Counted from the stretch's first letter, positions 1 through 8,145 are shown. The stretch: 64,000 bases of DNA from DATKZS01 sp035527835 [NCBI: bacterium] (GCA_035527835.1 DATKZS010000071.1:1-64000), one strand, 5' to 3'. A program made the numbers and translations. Notes: generated by a model not told the origin, from the letters alone.

Positions 1-2
1 CG

Positions 3-818
3 GTGGTCGGCCCGAGGCAGGAACTGGCGGACAAACTCTCCAACTGGAAAACGGAAAAGCCGCTCAAGTTCCTGGAACAGGGCAAAAACGTTTTCGAAAA
101 CATGTGGCAAGGCGCGCTGTCCACCTTCGCGGGCTACCGGCCGGGGATCTCGGCCGATGAGCTGCGGTCGTCGCCGGAGGCGGACAAGGCCGTGGCCGCG
201 CTGACCTGCGACATGCCGCTGGTCGAGCCGCTCGAAATAGACCGGTTCATCGCGACCGCCCCCCTTGACCGCGCCGACCTGGTGTTCGGCGTGACCAGGG
301 AGGACATGCTCAAGCCCTATGAGCCGGCGGGCGGCGATCCGGGCATCAAGTTCATTTACGTATGCATGCGCGACATCATTTTCCGCCACGCCAACATCTT
401 CCTCTTCCGCCCGCTCAAGCTGGCGCGGGTCATGGACAAGTACGTGCCTATCGTCTATAACCTGCGCTATCAGCGGCGTCTCAAGAACATCATGGCCGCG
501 ACCGGGACGGCCTTCCGGTTCGCCTGCGGCCGCCGCAAGCTCTACCTCTTCTTCCTCATCCAGTCCGCGAGCTGGTGCCATAACCACGGCCACCTCCGCC
601 TGCGCCAACTCCTGCGCCGGCCCACCGAGCTCAGATGGTCGGAGGACATAGCCTCCACCATCTTCCAGACCAGGGTCGCCATCCACGAGACCATCGGACC
701 CGGACTCACCCTCGACGTGGACGACGACGACAGCTATCGCGCGTTCCTCCAGATGTTCGACCGATGGAAACAGCTCCAGAAATCGCAGTTGCTCTCCGCG
801 CGACAAGCGGGTACATAA
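3..818 (+). CDS. NTP-transferase-like (MobA-type fold) protein, 5' partial
   Basis: The reading frame is open to the left window edge and the first in-frame start-like codon is GTG at 3, so the gene is probably cut off. The visible 271 residues fit the central and C-terminal part of a MobA-like nucleotidyltransferase. 'GKNVFENMWQGAL' (about 28-40) resembles the gxxxN helix. 'ALTCDMPLVEPLEIDRFI' (about 66-83) resembles the D-x-P-x-(L/V) metal-binding strand before an 'IDRF' helix. 'LTLDVDDDDSYRAF' near the C-terminus resembles the closing DVD strand of this fold. The long basic middle section (about 115-215) is not typical. The N-terminal GxG nucleotide-binding loop is outside the window. The substrate cannot be told. 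The call rests on pattern memory only. Confidence 0.45.
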   Translation: MVGPRQELADKLSNWKTEKPLKFLEQGKNVFENMWQGALSTFAGYRPGISADELRSSPEADKAVAALTCDMPLVEPLEIDRFIATAPLDRADLVFGVTREDMLKPYEPAGGDPGIKFIYVCMRDIIFRHANIFLFRPLKLARVMDKYVPIVYNLRYQRRLKNIMAATGTAFRFACGRRKLYLFFLIQSASWCHNHGHLRLRQLLRRPTELRWSEDIASTIFQTRVAIHETIGPGLTLDVDDDDSYRAFLQMFDRWKQLQKSQLLSARQAGT

Positions 819-830
819 CCTTCTCAAAAA

Positions 831-1175
831 AAATAACAGGGATATTCAGGATAAACAGGATAAAAAAACAGTGCTGTCCAAAATAAACGGACCGGAGAAC
901 CGCCAAGACGCCAAGAGCGCCAAGGATTATTTTTTAACATGATTTTAAGAGGGCTTGGGTGCGAATGTTTCTTGCTTGGCGCTCCCGTCGGCCGGTTCGC
1001 CAAGCCGGTTGGGGCCAACGCTGCGGAGCTGTTCTTTGCCGGGCCGCTAAGAAACATCATGATTTACTTGGCGATCCTTGGCGCTCTTGGCGTCTTGGCG
1101 GTTTTCTTACGGCCTATTGGGGAGTGATAAAAAACATCGGGATTATCCTATCAATCCCGTTCATCCCTGTTATAA
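831..1175. repeat. Nested inverted-repeat element, copy 1
   Basis: This gap between genes holds a repeat with two nested arm pairs. The outer arms are AGGATA-type (835-861 and 1138-1173). The inner arms carry GCCAAGACGCCAAGAGCGCC (from about 901) and its reverse complement (ending about 1103). The core at 869-1120 recurs in reverse orientation, nearly base for base, at 57038-57287. No transposase is present. Short open frames inside are by-products of the GGCG/GCCA repeats. It resembles the non-coding palindromic repeats common between genes in environmental bacterial genomes. Confidence 0.85.
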
Positions 1176-1203
1176 ATCTTCTGATGTGTAAAAATTTTCG
1201 GCC

Positions 1204-2847
1204 ATGGCAAATCACGTGAGGCCTATCACTATCACGGAGCGCGGTGTTTTCATCGCCGGCGTTTACGCGCTCTTCTTCGCCTGCTATCTGTTGGCCAACC
1301 GCGTGATCAGCGTCGGGCATTGTTTTGACTTCACGACCCGTCTCGACGGCTCCATCCCCTTCATCCCGGAGTTCATCTATCCGTTTTACCTGGCCTACGT
1401 CCTGATCTTGCTGCCCGGGCTCTTGGTCCGGGACCGGCGGCTGCTGTACCGCTCCGGCGCCGGGTTCGCCGCCCTGATCGTCGTCTCCTGCGCCCTCTTC
1501 TTCCTGGTCCCCGTGTACGTGCCGCGGCCGGAAGCGGTCCCCCCGACCATTGCCGGCGCGCTGGTGGCAGGAGTTTACCAGGGCGACCGGCCGGTGTGCG
1601 GTTTTCCCAGCCTGCACGTGTCCGCGTCAATGTTCGCCGCGCTCACGCTGCTCCGGGAGCGCAAGGGCACGGGCGCCGTCATGCTCGGCTTCGCGGCGCT
1701 GACCGCGCTGGCCACGCTTTTCGTGAAGCAGCATGTTATGCTGGACGTGGCGGGAGGAGTGGTCCTGGCGATGGCGGCCGAACGGTTTTTTCTGGCGGGC
1801 TGGGCCGAGTCCGCGGTGAACGGCCTCAAAGCCGGAGGCTTGCTGCTCCGGAGCTTTACCGAGCGGCCGCACGGCGCGGACAATCCGCGCGTCCGGGAAT
1901 CGCGGTCGTCCACCCCGGAGGGAGTGGAATACGATTTATACGAGCCGGCCTCCCGCCCGGGGGCAAGGACGTTTATCCTGGTGACGGGACTGACCGTGAG
2001 CGGCGAGAAAGATCACCGGCTGGTCAACTTCGCGCGCTGCCTGGCCGAATCCGGCATCACGGCCGCGGCGGTGAGCCTGCCCGGCCTGAAAAACTGCCGC
2101 TTCAGCGAGGCCGACGTGGGGCGCATCTCGGACCTGGCCGCGTACCTCGATTCCCGGAGCGGGGAAAAGCCCGGCGTGATCGCCTTCAGCTTCGGCGCCG
2201 GGCTCGCGCTCCTGGCCGCGGCGGATGAAAAAAATCACGGGCATCTTGATCCCGTCATCCTGTTCGGCCCGTATCATTTTCTGCCCGAAGTCCTTGACCA
2301 GCTCGCGCGAAAATACAACCGCGCGCCGGAGAGCGGCGAGGACTGGGACAACTACGTGTGGCTCCGGACCCTGCTCGCGTACCGGGACCGGGACAAGCTC
2401 GGGCTGGATCAAGAGGAAATGAAAGAGCTGATGGATCTGGCCGGGTCGTACTGCTCGGAGCCTTCGCTGGCGCGCAAGCGCGCCTTCCACGAGCGGACGC
2501 TCAGCCGGCTGTATCCGTCTCTTTCCGTAAGCGACCTCGAATCGGAGCCGCTGGCCCGGCTTTCTCCAGCCAGCCGGCTCGCGGACGTCCGGGCCAGGGT
2601 GCTGATCCTGCACGACGCCAATGACATTTTGGTGCCGCCCGAACAGTCGCGCCGGATTTTCGCGGAGCTTGGTTCGCGCCCGGCCGGCGGGGGACAGCGG
2701 CTCCTGATCACGCCCTGGCTCTCGCACGTTACCGCGAGGTCGGCGTGGAAAATTCTCGATGTTTTCCGCATCCTCTCGATCATGGGAGAGATCTTCCGGC
2801 GGCCCGCCGAATCCGGACGGGGCCGGCAGGGATCGGAGGCAAGATGA
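1204..2847 (+). CDS. PAP2-superfamily membrane domain fused to alpha/beta hydrolase
   Basis: A 547-residue protein of two parts. Residues 10-200 are hydrophobic with about five or six membrane segments. They carry PAP2-type phosphatase/transferase motifs: CGFPSLHVS (132-140) and KQHVMLDVAGG (175-185, with H177 and D181 placed as catalytic His/Asp). Residues 250-525 look like an alpha/beta hydrolase: a strand ending TGLTVSG, the nucleophile elbow AFSFG with S329, an acid in DANDILVPP (D471/D474) and H508. PAP2 domains act on lipid phosphates at the membrane. The hydrolase half could act on a lipid or acyl ester, but its substrate is unknown. The start is the ATG at 1204. The stop overlaps the next start (ATGA at 2844), so the two genes are probably translationally coupled. 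Confidence 0.75.
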   Translation: MANHVRPITITERGVFIAGVYALFFACYLLANRVISVGHCFDFTTRLDGSIPFIPEFIYPFYLAYVLILLPGLLVRDRRLLYRSGAGFAALIVVSCALFFLVPVYVPRPEAVPPTIAGALVAGVYQGDRPVCGFPSLHVSASMFAALTLLRERKGTGAVMLGFAALTALATLFVKQHVMLDVAGGVVLAMAAERFFLAGWAESAVNGLKAGGLLLRSFTERPHGADNPRVRESRSSTPEGVEYDLYEPASRPGARTFILVTGLTVSGEKDHRLVNFARCLAESGITAAAVSLPGLKNCRFSEADVGRISDLAAYLDSRSGEKPGVIAFSFGAGLALLAAADEKNHGHLDPVILFGPYHFLPEVLDQLARKYNRAPESGEDWDNYVWLRTLLAYRDRDKLGLDQEEMKELMDLAGSYCSEPSLARKRAFHERTLSRLYPSLSVSDLESEPLARLSPASRLADVRARVLILHDANDILVPPEQSRRIFAELGSRPAGGGQRLLITPWLSHVTARSAWKILDVFRILSIMGEIFRRPAESGRGRQGSEAR

Positions 2848-4145
2848 ACAGTCGCGCCGCGAAAAAATGGGCCGTGCCGCTCATCATTTTGGGGAGCGGG
2901 ATTTTGCCCGTGCTCCTGTACTGGCTCTTGATCGGCCGCGTCCCGTCGCTCGGCCCGGATGAGGCCAAAAAATTGCTGGCGGCCCCGGGAAGCAACGCGG
3001 TGCTGGTGGACGTCAGGACTCAGCGCGAGTTCAATGAGTCCCACCTGGAGGGCGCGAAAAACTGGCCCGCCGGCGAGATCATGGCCCTCGCCGCGGGCGG
3101 CCATCCGCCGCCTGAGTACGCGGGCCGCAAGCTCCTCCTCATCTGCGCCAGCGGGATCCGGAGCGCCTTTGCCGCGCGCCGGATCAGGGAGGCGACCGAC
3201 GCCCAGGCCTTCAGCGTCACCGGAGGGCTGGCGCAGTGGAACGCGGTTTCCGCCGCGCCCTGTCCTCTGGGTTTCTGCCTGTTCCGGACCGCTTCCGGCG
3301 AGCTCAAGCCGGCCCCCAGCCGTCCCTCCCCGCTCCTTGAGCAGTGGGCCGCGTGCATCACCGCCTTCGGCGTCAAGCCGCTGTACATGCTGCTCAGCTT
3401 CGCGCTGATCCTGTGGACCTGGAAGCTCGAAGCGCCCGACCTCGCGGCGCTCCGCCGCGGCCTCGCCTTTTTCCTGGCCGGCGAGTCCTTCTGCGCGATG
3501 AACTACCTCTTCTTCAGCGAGGACTCGTACCTCATCGAGTACCTGCACGGCTTCGGCATGGTGGTGGCGTTCGGGTTCACGTCCTACGCGGTCATGGAAG
3601 GCCTGGACCGGCGCGTGCTCAAGTACAGCGACCAGGCCGCGCAGTGCGCCGCGCTGCCGCTGTGCGGGGCCTGCGCCAAGCATACGGACGTCCCGTGCCG
3701 GCTCCGGCGTCTGTTCATGCTGGCGCTCGCGGCGCTTTGCTGCCTATGCTTCATTCCGCTGCTGGCCGGGTTCCATGCCGTGTCTTACAACACGGACATT
3801 CTGGGCACGGCCTACAACTATTCCCATCCGGTGCTTTTCCAGATTTACGAGGACCGCTGCTGTCCCGGGGCCGCGCTTTTCTTTTTCGGCTGCGCCCTGC
3901 TTTTTCTGGTGCGCGACGGCAAGGACATTGCTCCGGCCAAGGTGATGATGTCCGCGGGCCTGGGCTTTTTCGGGTTCAGCTTTTTCCGGCTCACGCTTTT
4001 TTCGGTTTACCGCGACAACCTGGCGTGGTTCGTGGCGTGGGAGGAATTCACGGAGCTGATCTACGTGGCGGGCACGGGCCTCGCGCTGTGGATCTTCCGC
4101 GAAAAGCTGTTCGCGGAGGTCCGCCGGGACGAGGACACGGCGTAA
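2844..4145 (+). CDS. Rhodanese-domain protein with polytopic membrane C-terminus
   Basis: The chosen start is ATG 2844. It overlaps the previous stop by four bases and has GGAGG at 2835-2839; a longer upstream frame lacks such a signal. The 433-residue product begins with a membrane anchor (about 10-30). A rhodanese domain follows: 'AVLVDVRTQREFNESHLEGA' (52-71) and the active-site loop CASGIR with C101. Rhodaneses carry sulfur as a persulfide on this cysteine. From about residue 175 to the end there are about six membrane segments, with a Cys-rich loop (QCAALPLCGACAKHTDVPC) and further CC pairs. Rhodanese plus membrane domain suggests membrane-linked sulfur or redox chemistry, which is inference. 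I do not recognise the membrane half. Confidence 0.7.
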   Translation: MNSRAAKKWAVPLIILGSGILPVLLYWLLIGRVPSLGPDEAKKLLAAPGSNAVLVDVRTQREFNESHLEGAKNWPAGEIMALAAGGHPPPEYAGRKLLLICASGIRSAFAARRIREATDAQAFSVTGGLAQWNAVSAAPCPLGFCLFRTASGELKPAPSRPSPLLEQWAACITAFGVKPLYMLLSFALILWTWKLEAPDLAALRRGLAFFLAGESFCAMNYLFFSEDSYLIEYLHGFGMVVAFGFTSYAVMEGLDRRVLKYSDQAAQCAALPLCGACAKHTDVPCRLRRLFMLALAALCCLCFIPLLAGFHAVSYNTDILGTAYNYSHPVLFQIYEDRCCPGAALFFFGCALLFLVRDGKDIAPAKVMMSAGLGFFGFSFFRLTLFSVYRDNLAWFVAWEEFTELIYVAGTGLALWIFREKLFAEVRRDEDTA

Positions 4146-4251
4146 AACAGGAACAGCGCGGCCAGCATCACGGCGGCGGCCACCTTGATTCCGGACCGGG
4201 ATAAAGATAGATTGCTCGACGGAGTTCGGAATATTACCGGGAGGTGAAGGA

Positions 4252-4608
4252 ATGGCGAAAAGGATCGGGATCGTTTATTGCAAGCGGATCCAGGACCAGA
4301 GTTGCATCGGGTGCGCCAAGTGCTACCAGGCGGTGAACGACGGACTGTTCGCGTTCGAGGGCATGGGCGACGTCCGGATCGTTTTCAAGACCGGCTGCGG
4401 CGACTGCCCCGGCCTTGTCCTCCCCAAGCTGCAGTTACAGATGAGCGTGCTGGAGCATCTGGGGGAGAAGGTGGACGAGATTTACTTCGCCACCTGCGTT
4501 AAAAAGGCCAAGGCCGTGATGAACTGCCCCATGAACCTGGACGGCATCAAGGCGAAGATGGAGGAGATGTTCAAATTCCCGGTCAAGGTGGGGACCCACG
4601 ACCTGTGA
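4252..4608 (+). CDS. CGGC-domain protein
   Basis: A 118-residue protein with a strong ribosome site (GGGAGGTGAAGG just before ATG 4252). It shows the layout of the small CGGC family: an N-terminal strand 'KRIGIVYC', a SCIGCAKC cluster (about 19-26), a central TGCGDCPG motif (about 47-54), and 'IYFATCVKKAKAVMNCPMN' near residues 79-97. The many conserved cysteines suggest metal or FeS binding. The family is found mostly in anaerobes and archaea and has no firm function. It stands alone between the rhodanese/membrane gene and the nucleoside phosphorylase, all on the plus strand. Confidence 0.75.
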   Translation: MAKRIGIVYCKRIQDQSCIGCAKCYQAVNDGLFAFEGMGDVRIVFKTGCGDCPGLVLPKLQLQMSVLEHLGEKVDEIYFATCVKKAKAVMNCPMNLDGIKAKMEEMFKFPVKVGTHDL

Positions 4609-4657
4609 AAACGGATCCAAGAAAACTTGATCGGTGTTATCAAGGGGAACGCGGACC

Positions 4658-5392
4658 ATGATTTTTTCGGATGACGTGGTGGCCGAGCCGGCGCGGACGC
4701 CGCTGGATGCCCGGGTGCATGACCCGGTGATTCTCTGCCCGGTGGAGGAGATCACCAAGCTGGCCGCGGGAGCCCTGGGGGGCGTGAAATCGCTTCGGCT
4801 TTTACACCCGGCCCGGGTCTATACCCTGGGGCTGGGCCGGGGCCGCGGTTCGCTGGTCGGGCCCTGCATGGGCGCTCCGGTGGCGGTGATGGTTCTGGAG
4901 AAGTGCATAGCGCAGGGCGTGCGCAACTTTCTCTTCCTGGGCTTCTGCGGCTCGATCAATCCCGGGCTCCGGCTGGGCGACCTTTTGGTTGTCGCCTCCG
5001 CGCTGAGCGAGGAGGGCACTTCACCGCATTACTTTCCTGATCGTTTTCCCCCGCTGGCCGGCCCCAAGGCTACTTTGGCGCTGGAGCAGGCGCTGAAGTC
5101 AGAGCGGGTGAGGTATCAGAAGGGACAAGTCTGGACCAGCGACGCCTTTTACCGTGAGACCCGGGACAAGGTCCGGCGTTATGGGCAACAAGGAGTGCTG
5201 GGGGTGGAGATGGAGACGTCCGCGCTGTTCACGGTGGCCCGCTACCGGGGCGTCAACCTGGGCGCGCTGATGGTGGTCACCGATGAGCTGTTCGGTCCGA
5301 GCTGGATTGTCGGCTACACCCGGTCGGTGGTAATGAAGGCCATCGGCAAGGCCATCTGCCTGGTCCGGGCCGCGGCCGTCAGCCTGGCCTGA
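4658..5392 (+). CDS. Nucleoside phosphorylase (PNP/UDP family)
   Basis: The chosen start is ATG 4658, with AAGGGGA eight to nine bases upstream. A GTG at 4634 in the same frame has no such site. The 244-residue product carries family motifs: 'GPCMGAPVAV' (phosphate-binding side), 'FLGFCGSINPGLRLGDLLV' in the middle, and 'GVEMETSALF' near residue 184, where the Glu contacts the nucleoside ribose. Members split nucleosides with phosphate into base and ribose-1-phosphate. The spacing looks more like uridine or general nucleoside phosphorylase than MTA phosphorylase, but substrate choice is not certain. It converges on the minus-strand radical SAM gene. Confidence 0.8.
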   Translation: MIFSDDVVAEPARTPLDARVHDPVILCPVEEITKLAAGALGGVKSLRLLHPARVYTLGLGRGRGSLVGPCMGAPVAVMVLEKCIAQGVRNFLFLGFCGSINPGLRLGDLLVVASALSEEGTSPHYFPDRFPPLAGPKATLALEQALKSERVRYQKGQVWTSDAFYRETRDKVRRYGQQGVLGVEMETSALFTVARYRGVNLGALMVVTDELFGPSWIVGYTRSVVMKAIGKAICLVRAAAVSLA

Positions 5393-5426
5393 CCGGCGCC
5401 GCGCGTTTGTTGTAATGCGTGTTGCA

Positions 5427-5442
5427 CGCGCGCCGGCGCGCG
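5427..5442. terminator. GC palindrome between convergent genes
   Basis: A perfect 16-base palindrome (CGCGCGCCGGCGCGCG) lies between the stop of the nucleoside phosphorylase and the stop of the minus-strand radical SAM-WD40 gene. Its position suits a shared hairpin terminator. There is no T-run on either side, so the role is uncertain. Confidence 0.3.
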
Positions 5443-5443
5443 T

Positions 5444-6808
5444 TCAGACGATGGGCACGCAGGTGCACACCAGGTTGCAGGTGCAGATAGAACCGCCCCC
5501 TCCTCCTCCGCCGCCGCCCGAGCCGGGTTCCAGGGGTCGCAGCGAGTCGGCGAGCTCTTCTCCGCTGGGCAGCGGCATCTTGCCGGGGACGCAGTTGCAG
5601 GTGCAGACGGCGCCGGCGGGCACGGGCGCGCCGCAGGGCCAGGTATAGGTCACCAGGCGTCCGTTCTGGTCCTTGATCTGAAACACGGTGGCCGCGGTGT
5701 TGACCAGCGTGGCCTCGGGGTCGAAGAGGCAGGCGTGGAGCGTGCCGCCCTCGAGGTCCCAGATGCGCGCCGTGCGGTCGTCTCCGCCCGAGCACAGCGT
5801 GTTCGTGTTCGGGACGAAGGCCACGCAGTTGGCCCCCTCCTCGTGCCCCCGGATCATTTTGAGGGCGGAGCCGGTCTCGGCGTCCCACAAGCGCAGCGTC
5901 TTGTCCAGGCTGGCGGAGGCAATGGTCTTGCCGTCCGGGCTCACGGCCACGCCGTTGACCCAGTCCCGGTGGCCGCGCAAGGTGCGCTTCACGGACCCGG
6001 TCTTGACCACGCAGAACTTGACGCCCGCGGCCAGCGCGGAAACCGACTCCGGCGGCACGGTCATCCGGAGGCCGTAGGAAAAGCCGCGCCGGTCAAACGC
6101 CCGGATGGTCCGCATCACCGTCTCATGCGAGCCTTGGCCGCCCGCGGTGCGGCGCTGCCGGTCCTGCACCTCGGGCAGGCCGTCGAACGAGACGCTCATA
6201 GCGTCAAGATTATCCTGGACCCAGGCCAGCGTCTCCTCATTATAATGGCCGTTACTGGACCCGCTGATCTCCGCGCGAATGTTTTTTTGCCGCGCGTGGG
6301 CCACGGCGCCTTGCATGACCTCCCGGGCGAGCGTCGGCTCGCCGCCGCCGTGGAAGCCGAGATCGAATTTAGGGAGCCCGCGGCGTTCGGCGTTTTCCGC
6401 CGCCACGTCTATGGCGGCGCGGGCGAGGCCGAGCGGCATTTCTTCGAGCGGGGCCTCCCCCGACGAGGCGTAACAATAAGTGCAGCGCAGGTTGCAGCGG
6501 TTGGTGAGGAACAGGGTGGCGCAGGTTGGCTGATACGGCTCGACCGGCTCGGGCCGGGGAGCCTCGGGATCAGGACCCAGAAAGCCGGACTCGGAGAGGA
6601 AACGGTAAGCATCGCCATGAAGCAATTCCGGCGCAAGCTCCACATTATCATCCAGCGCGTCCGCCACCAGGTTGGCCATGGCCTGGTTCCCGATAAAGGC
6701 CTGGCGCAGCAGGGGACGATAGAGGATGTGCTTGCCGTCAAAGGGTATCTGGAAAATCTCGGGGATCGCCGGCATGGTACTCAAATTATATCTGATCGAA
6801 CCGGCCAT
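5444..6808 (-). CDS. Truncated radical SAM domain fused to WD40 repeats and Cys-rich tail
   Basis: A single 454-codon frame on the minus strand, starting ATG 6808 (or ATG 6775). Residues 95-262 are a radical SAM core: the cluster motif CNLRCTYC (C105, C109, C112), HGGGEP (153-158), 'VSFDG' (206-210) and 'GLRMTV' (246-251). The barrel stops there; about 100 residues plus any SPASM region are missing. From about 275 there are two clear WD40 blades (279-309 and 321-351, each ending LWD or IWD) and a weak third. The tail 392-454 has eight cysteines in two related motifs, VCTCNCVPG (401-409) and ICTCNLVCTCVPIV (441-454), joined by a Gly-rich linker. It may be a peptide maturase merged with its Cys-rich substrate, or a deletion that joined two neighbouring genes. 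The function is unknown. Confidence 0.6.
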   Translation of the reverse strand: MAGSIRYNLSTMPAIPEIFQIPFDGKHILYRPLLRQAFIGNQAMANLVADALDDNVELAPELLHGDAYRFLSESGFLGPDPEAPRPEPVEPYQPTCATLFLTNRCNLRCTYCYASSGEAPLEEMPLGLARAAIDVAAENAERRGLPKFDLGFHGGGEPTLAREVMQGAVAHARQKNIRAEISGSSNGHYNEETLAWVQDNLDAMSVSFDGLPEVQDRQRRTAGGQGSHETVMRTIRAFDRRGFSYGLRMTVPPESVSALAAGVKFCVVKTGSVKRTLRGHRDWVNGVAVSPDGKTIASASLDKTLRLWDAETGSALKMIRGHEEGANCVAFVPNTNTLCSGGDDRTARIWDLEGGTLHACLFDPEATLVNTAATVFQIKDQNGRLVTYTWPCGAPVPAGAVCTCNCVPGKMPLPSGEELADSLRPLEPGSGGGGGGGGGSICTCNLVCTCVPIV

Positions 6809-6830
6809 GCAATAAAAAATAATTCATTTC

Positions 6831-6860
6831 TTCTTGGCGAGCTTGGCGCCTTGGCGGTTA
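6831..6860. repeat. Half copy of the CTTGGCG repeat arm
   Basis: The gap between the radical SAM-WD40 gene and the URO-D-like gene holds CTTGGCGAGCTTGGCGCCTT followed by GGCGGTTA. This matches one inner arm of the nested repeat at 831-1175 and 56976-57333. No partner arm is seen nearby, so it looks like a decayed or single-arm copy. Confidence 0.55.
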
Positions 6861-6881
6861 TCTTCGCTTGCCTTTTTTATG

Positions 6882-7964
6882 TTAATACTTCCCGAACTCC
6901 CGGGCCGCCTTCACCATGGCGATGTAGTTCTCGGGCTTGACCCCGGGATGGATGGAGTTTGACGAGCTCAGGATGTAGCCGCCGCCGGGCGCGGCCGCCG
7001 CGATGGTCCGCCGCACGCTCTCCCGGACCTCAGCCGGGCCCTCGAAAACCAGCAGGAACGCGCAGTCAATATTGCCGAGCACGGCCACGCGGTCCCCGAA
7101 TTTTTTCTTGGTCTCGCCGATGTCCATGCACTGCGGCTGGATCGGGTGCACGCCGTCAATGCCGGCCTCGATCAGCGACGGGATCAGGGGGTTGAGGTTG
7201 CCGTCGCTGTGCTTGATGACCTTGCCCCCGAGCTCGTGCACGCGGCTGATGATCTCCGTGTGATACGGCATGATGAACTCGCGGTAGTGCGCCGGGCTCA
7301 TCAGCGGGCCCGGGTTGTAAGCCAGGTCGCCGTCGAGCACGAAAAAGTCCGCGCCCTTGTGCATGGCCATCTCCACGGTCTCGAGGCACATGTCCGTGAC
7401 CATGCGCGCCAGGCCGTGAACCATGGCCGGCTCCAGGATGTAATCCATGAGCAGCCTCTCCATGGCCCCGCGCAAGGACCACGAGTACTTGAACGTAGCC
7501 GCCATGTGAAAACCCACGGCCTTGTCCGGAAACGCGCCGCGCAGCACGTCGAGCATGACGAAGTCGCCCGGCTCCGGCCTTCTCAGCTTGAAGCCCTTGA
7601 GGTCATCGGGCCCGTGAATCGGCCCGTCCACCGCCATGGGCTCGCCCACCTCGCTCAGGTGATAGGTCACCCCGAGGCCGTCGCGCATGTGCTGCTCATC
7701 AACCCGCGTGCGCGGCGGCAGCCACATCGCCGTCACCCCGTCGTTGTCCAGCTCCTTCAATAGCGTCACCAGGCCGAACAACATCCGGAGCCGCTCCTCG
7801 TCACTCATGTCCATCACCGGCTTCACCGCCGGCAGCTTGTCCGCGTCCATGAAATGCTTCGCGATCCCGATGATCGAGGACTCGTTGAACGCCAGCTCCC
7901 ACACCGGCACCCGGTCCGGAATGCCCCGGTTCAGCGCCGTCATGAACCTTTCCTTGTTATTCAT
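6882..7964 (-). CDS. Uroporphyrinogen decarboxylase-family protein (URO-D-like / methyltransferase-like)
   Basis: A 360-residue protein starting at ATG 7964. It begins 'MNNKERFMTALNRGIPDRVPVWE', the usual opening of URO-D-like proteins (N-x-R-x-R-x-x-x-x-L-x-x-x-x-D-R-x-P). Other family features are 'VIKHSDGNLNPLIPSLIEAG' (metal-binding His region in the methyltransferase branch), 'GVHPIQP', 'VAVLGNIDC' and a C-terminal 'GGGYILSSSNSIHPGV'. The family includes haem-pathway decarboxylases and cobamide-dependent methyltransferases (MtaA/CmuA type). The HSDGN and GNIDC segments favour the methyltransferase-like branch, so this is probably not HemE. No corrinoid protein gene is adjacent. The radical SAM-WD40 gene follows 73 bases downstream on the same strand and could be co-transcribed. 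Confidence 0.75.
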   Translation of the reverse strand: MNNKERFMTALNRGIPDRVPVWELAFNESSIIGIAKHFMDADKLPAVKPVMDMSDEERLRMLFGLVTLLKELDNDGVTAMWLPPRTRVDEQHMRDGLGVTYHLSEVGEPMAVDGPIHGPDDLKGFKLRRPEPGDFVMLDVLRGAFPDKAVGFHMAATFKYSWSLRGAMERLLMDYILEPAMVHGLARMVTDMCLETVEMAMHKGADFFVLDGDLAYNPGPLMSPAHYREFIMPYHTEIISRVHELGGKVIKHSDGNLNPLIPSLIEAGIDGVHPIQPQCMDIGETKKKFGDRVAVLGNIDCAFLLVFEGPAEVRESVRRTIAAAAPGGGYILSSSNSIHPGVKPENYIAMVKAAREFGKY

Positions 7965-8090
7965 GGATTCATTTCTCCATCCCCCATGCGGTTTTTTGCA
8001 CGGGTTTCTTCTGCACCATTATAGCGTAATACTTTTACCCTTCAATCCGCTCCGGGCTCATTGAAACAATGGCGGATGGCCACGCTTGAA

Positions 8091-8118
8091 TTGAATTTAC
8101 AAACAGGTATGGTAGAAT
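8091..8118 (+). promoter_or_regulatory. Candidate sigma-70 promoter upstream of the PIN gene
   Basis: TTGAAT (8091-8096) and TAGAAT (8113-8118) are 16 bases apart, in an AT-richer stretch 28 bases before the PIN start codon. The match to consensus is fair and untested. Confidence 0.4.
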
Positions 8119-8145
8119 TATCATCAATCAAGGTTAAACTGAATT

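Noticed and set aside
939-1127. Small frame with a membrane-like end (IMIYLAILGALGVLAVF), also present in the repeat copy at 57 kb
   Set aside because: The hydrophobic stretch is simply the translation of the CTTGGCG repeat arm. There is no ribosome site, and conservation is explained by the DNA repeat.
5735-6940. A 401-codon plus-strand frame antisense to the radical SAM-WD40 gene
   Set aside because: It has no recognisable motifs, whereas the minus strand carries CNLRCTYC, GGGEP and WD40 motifs.
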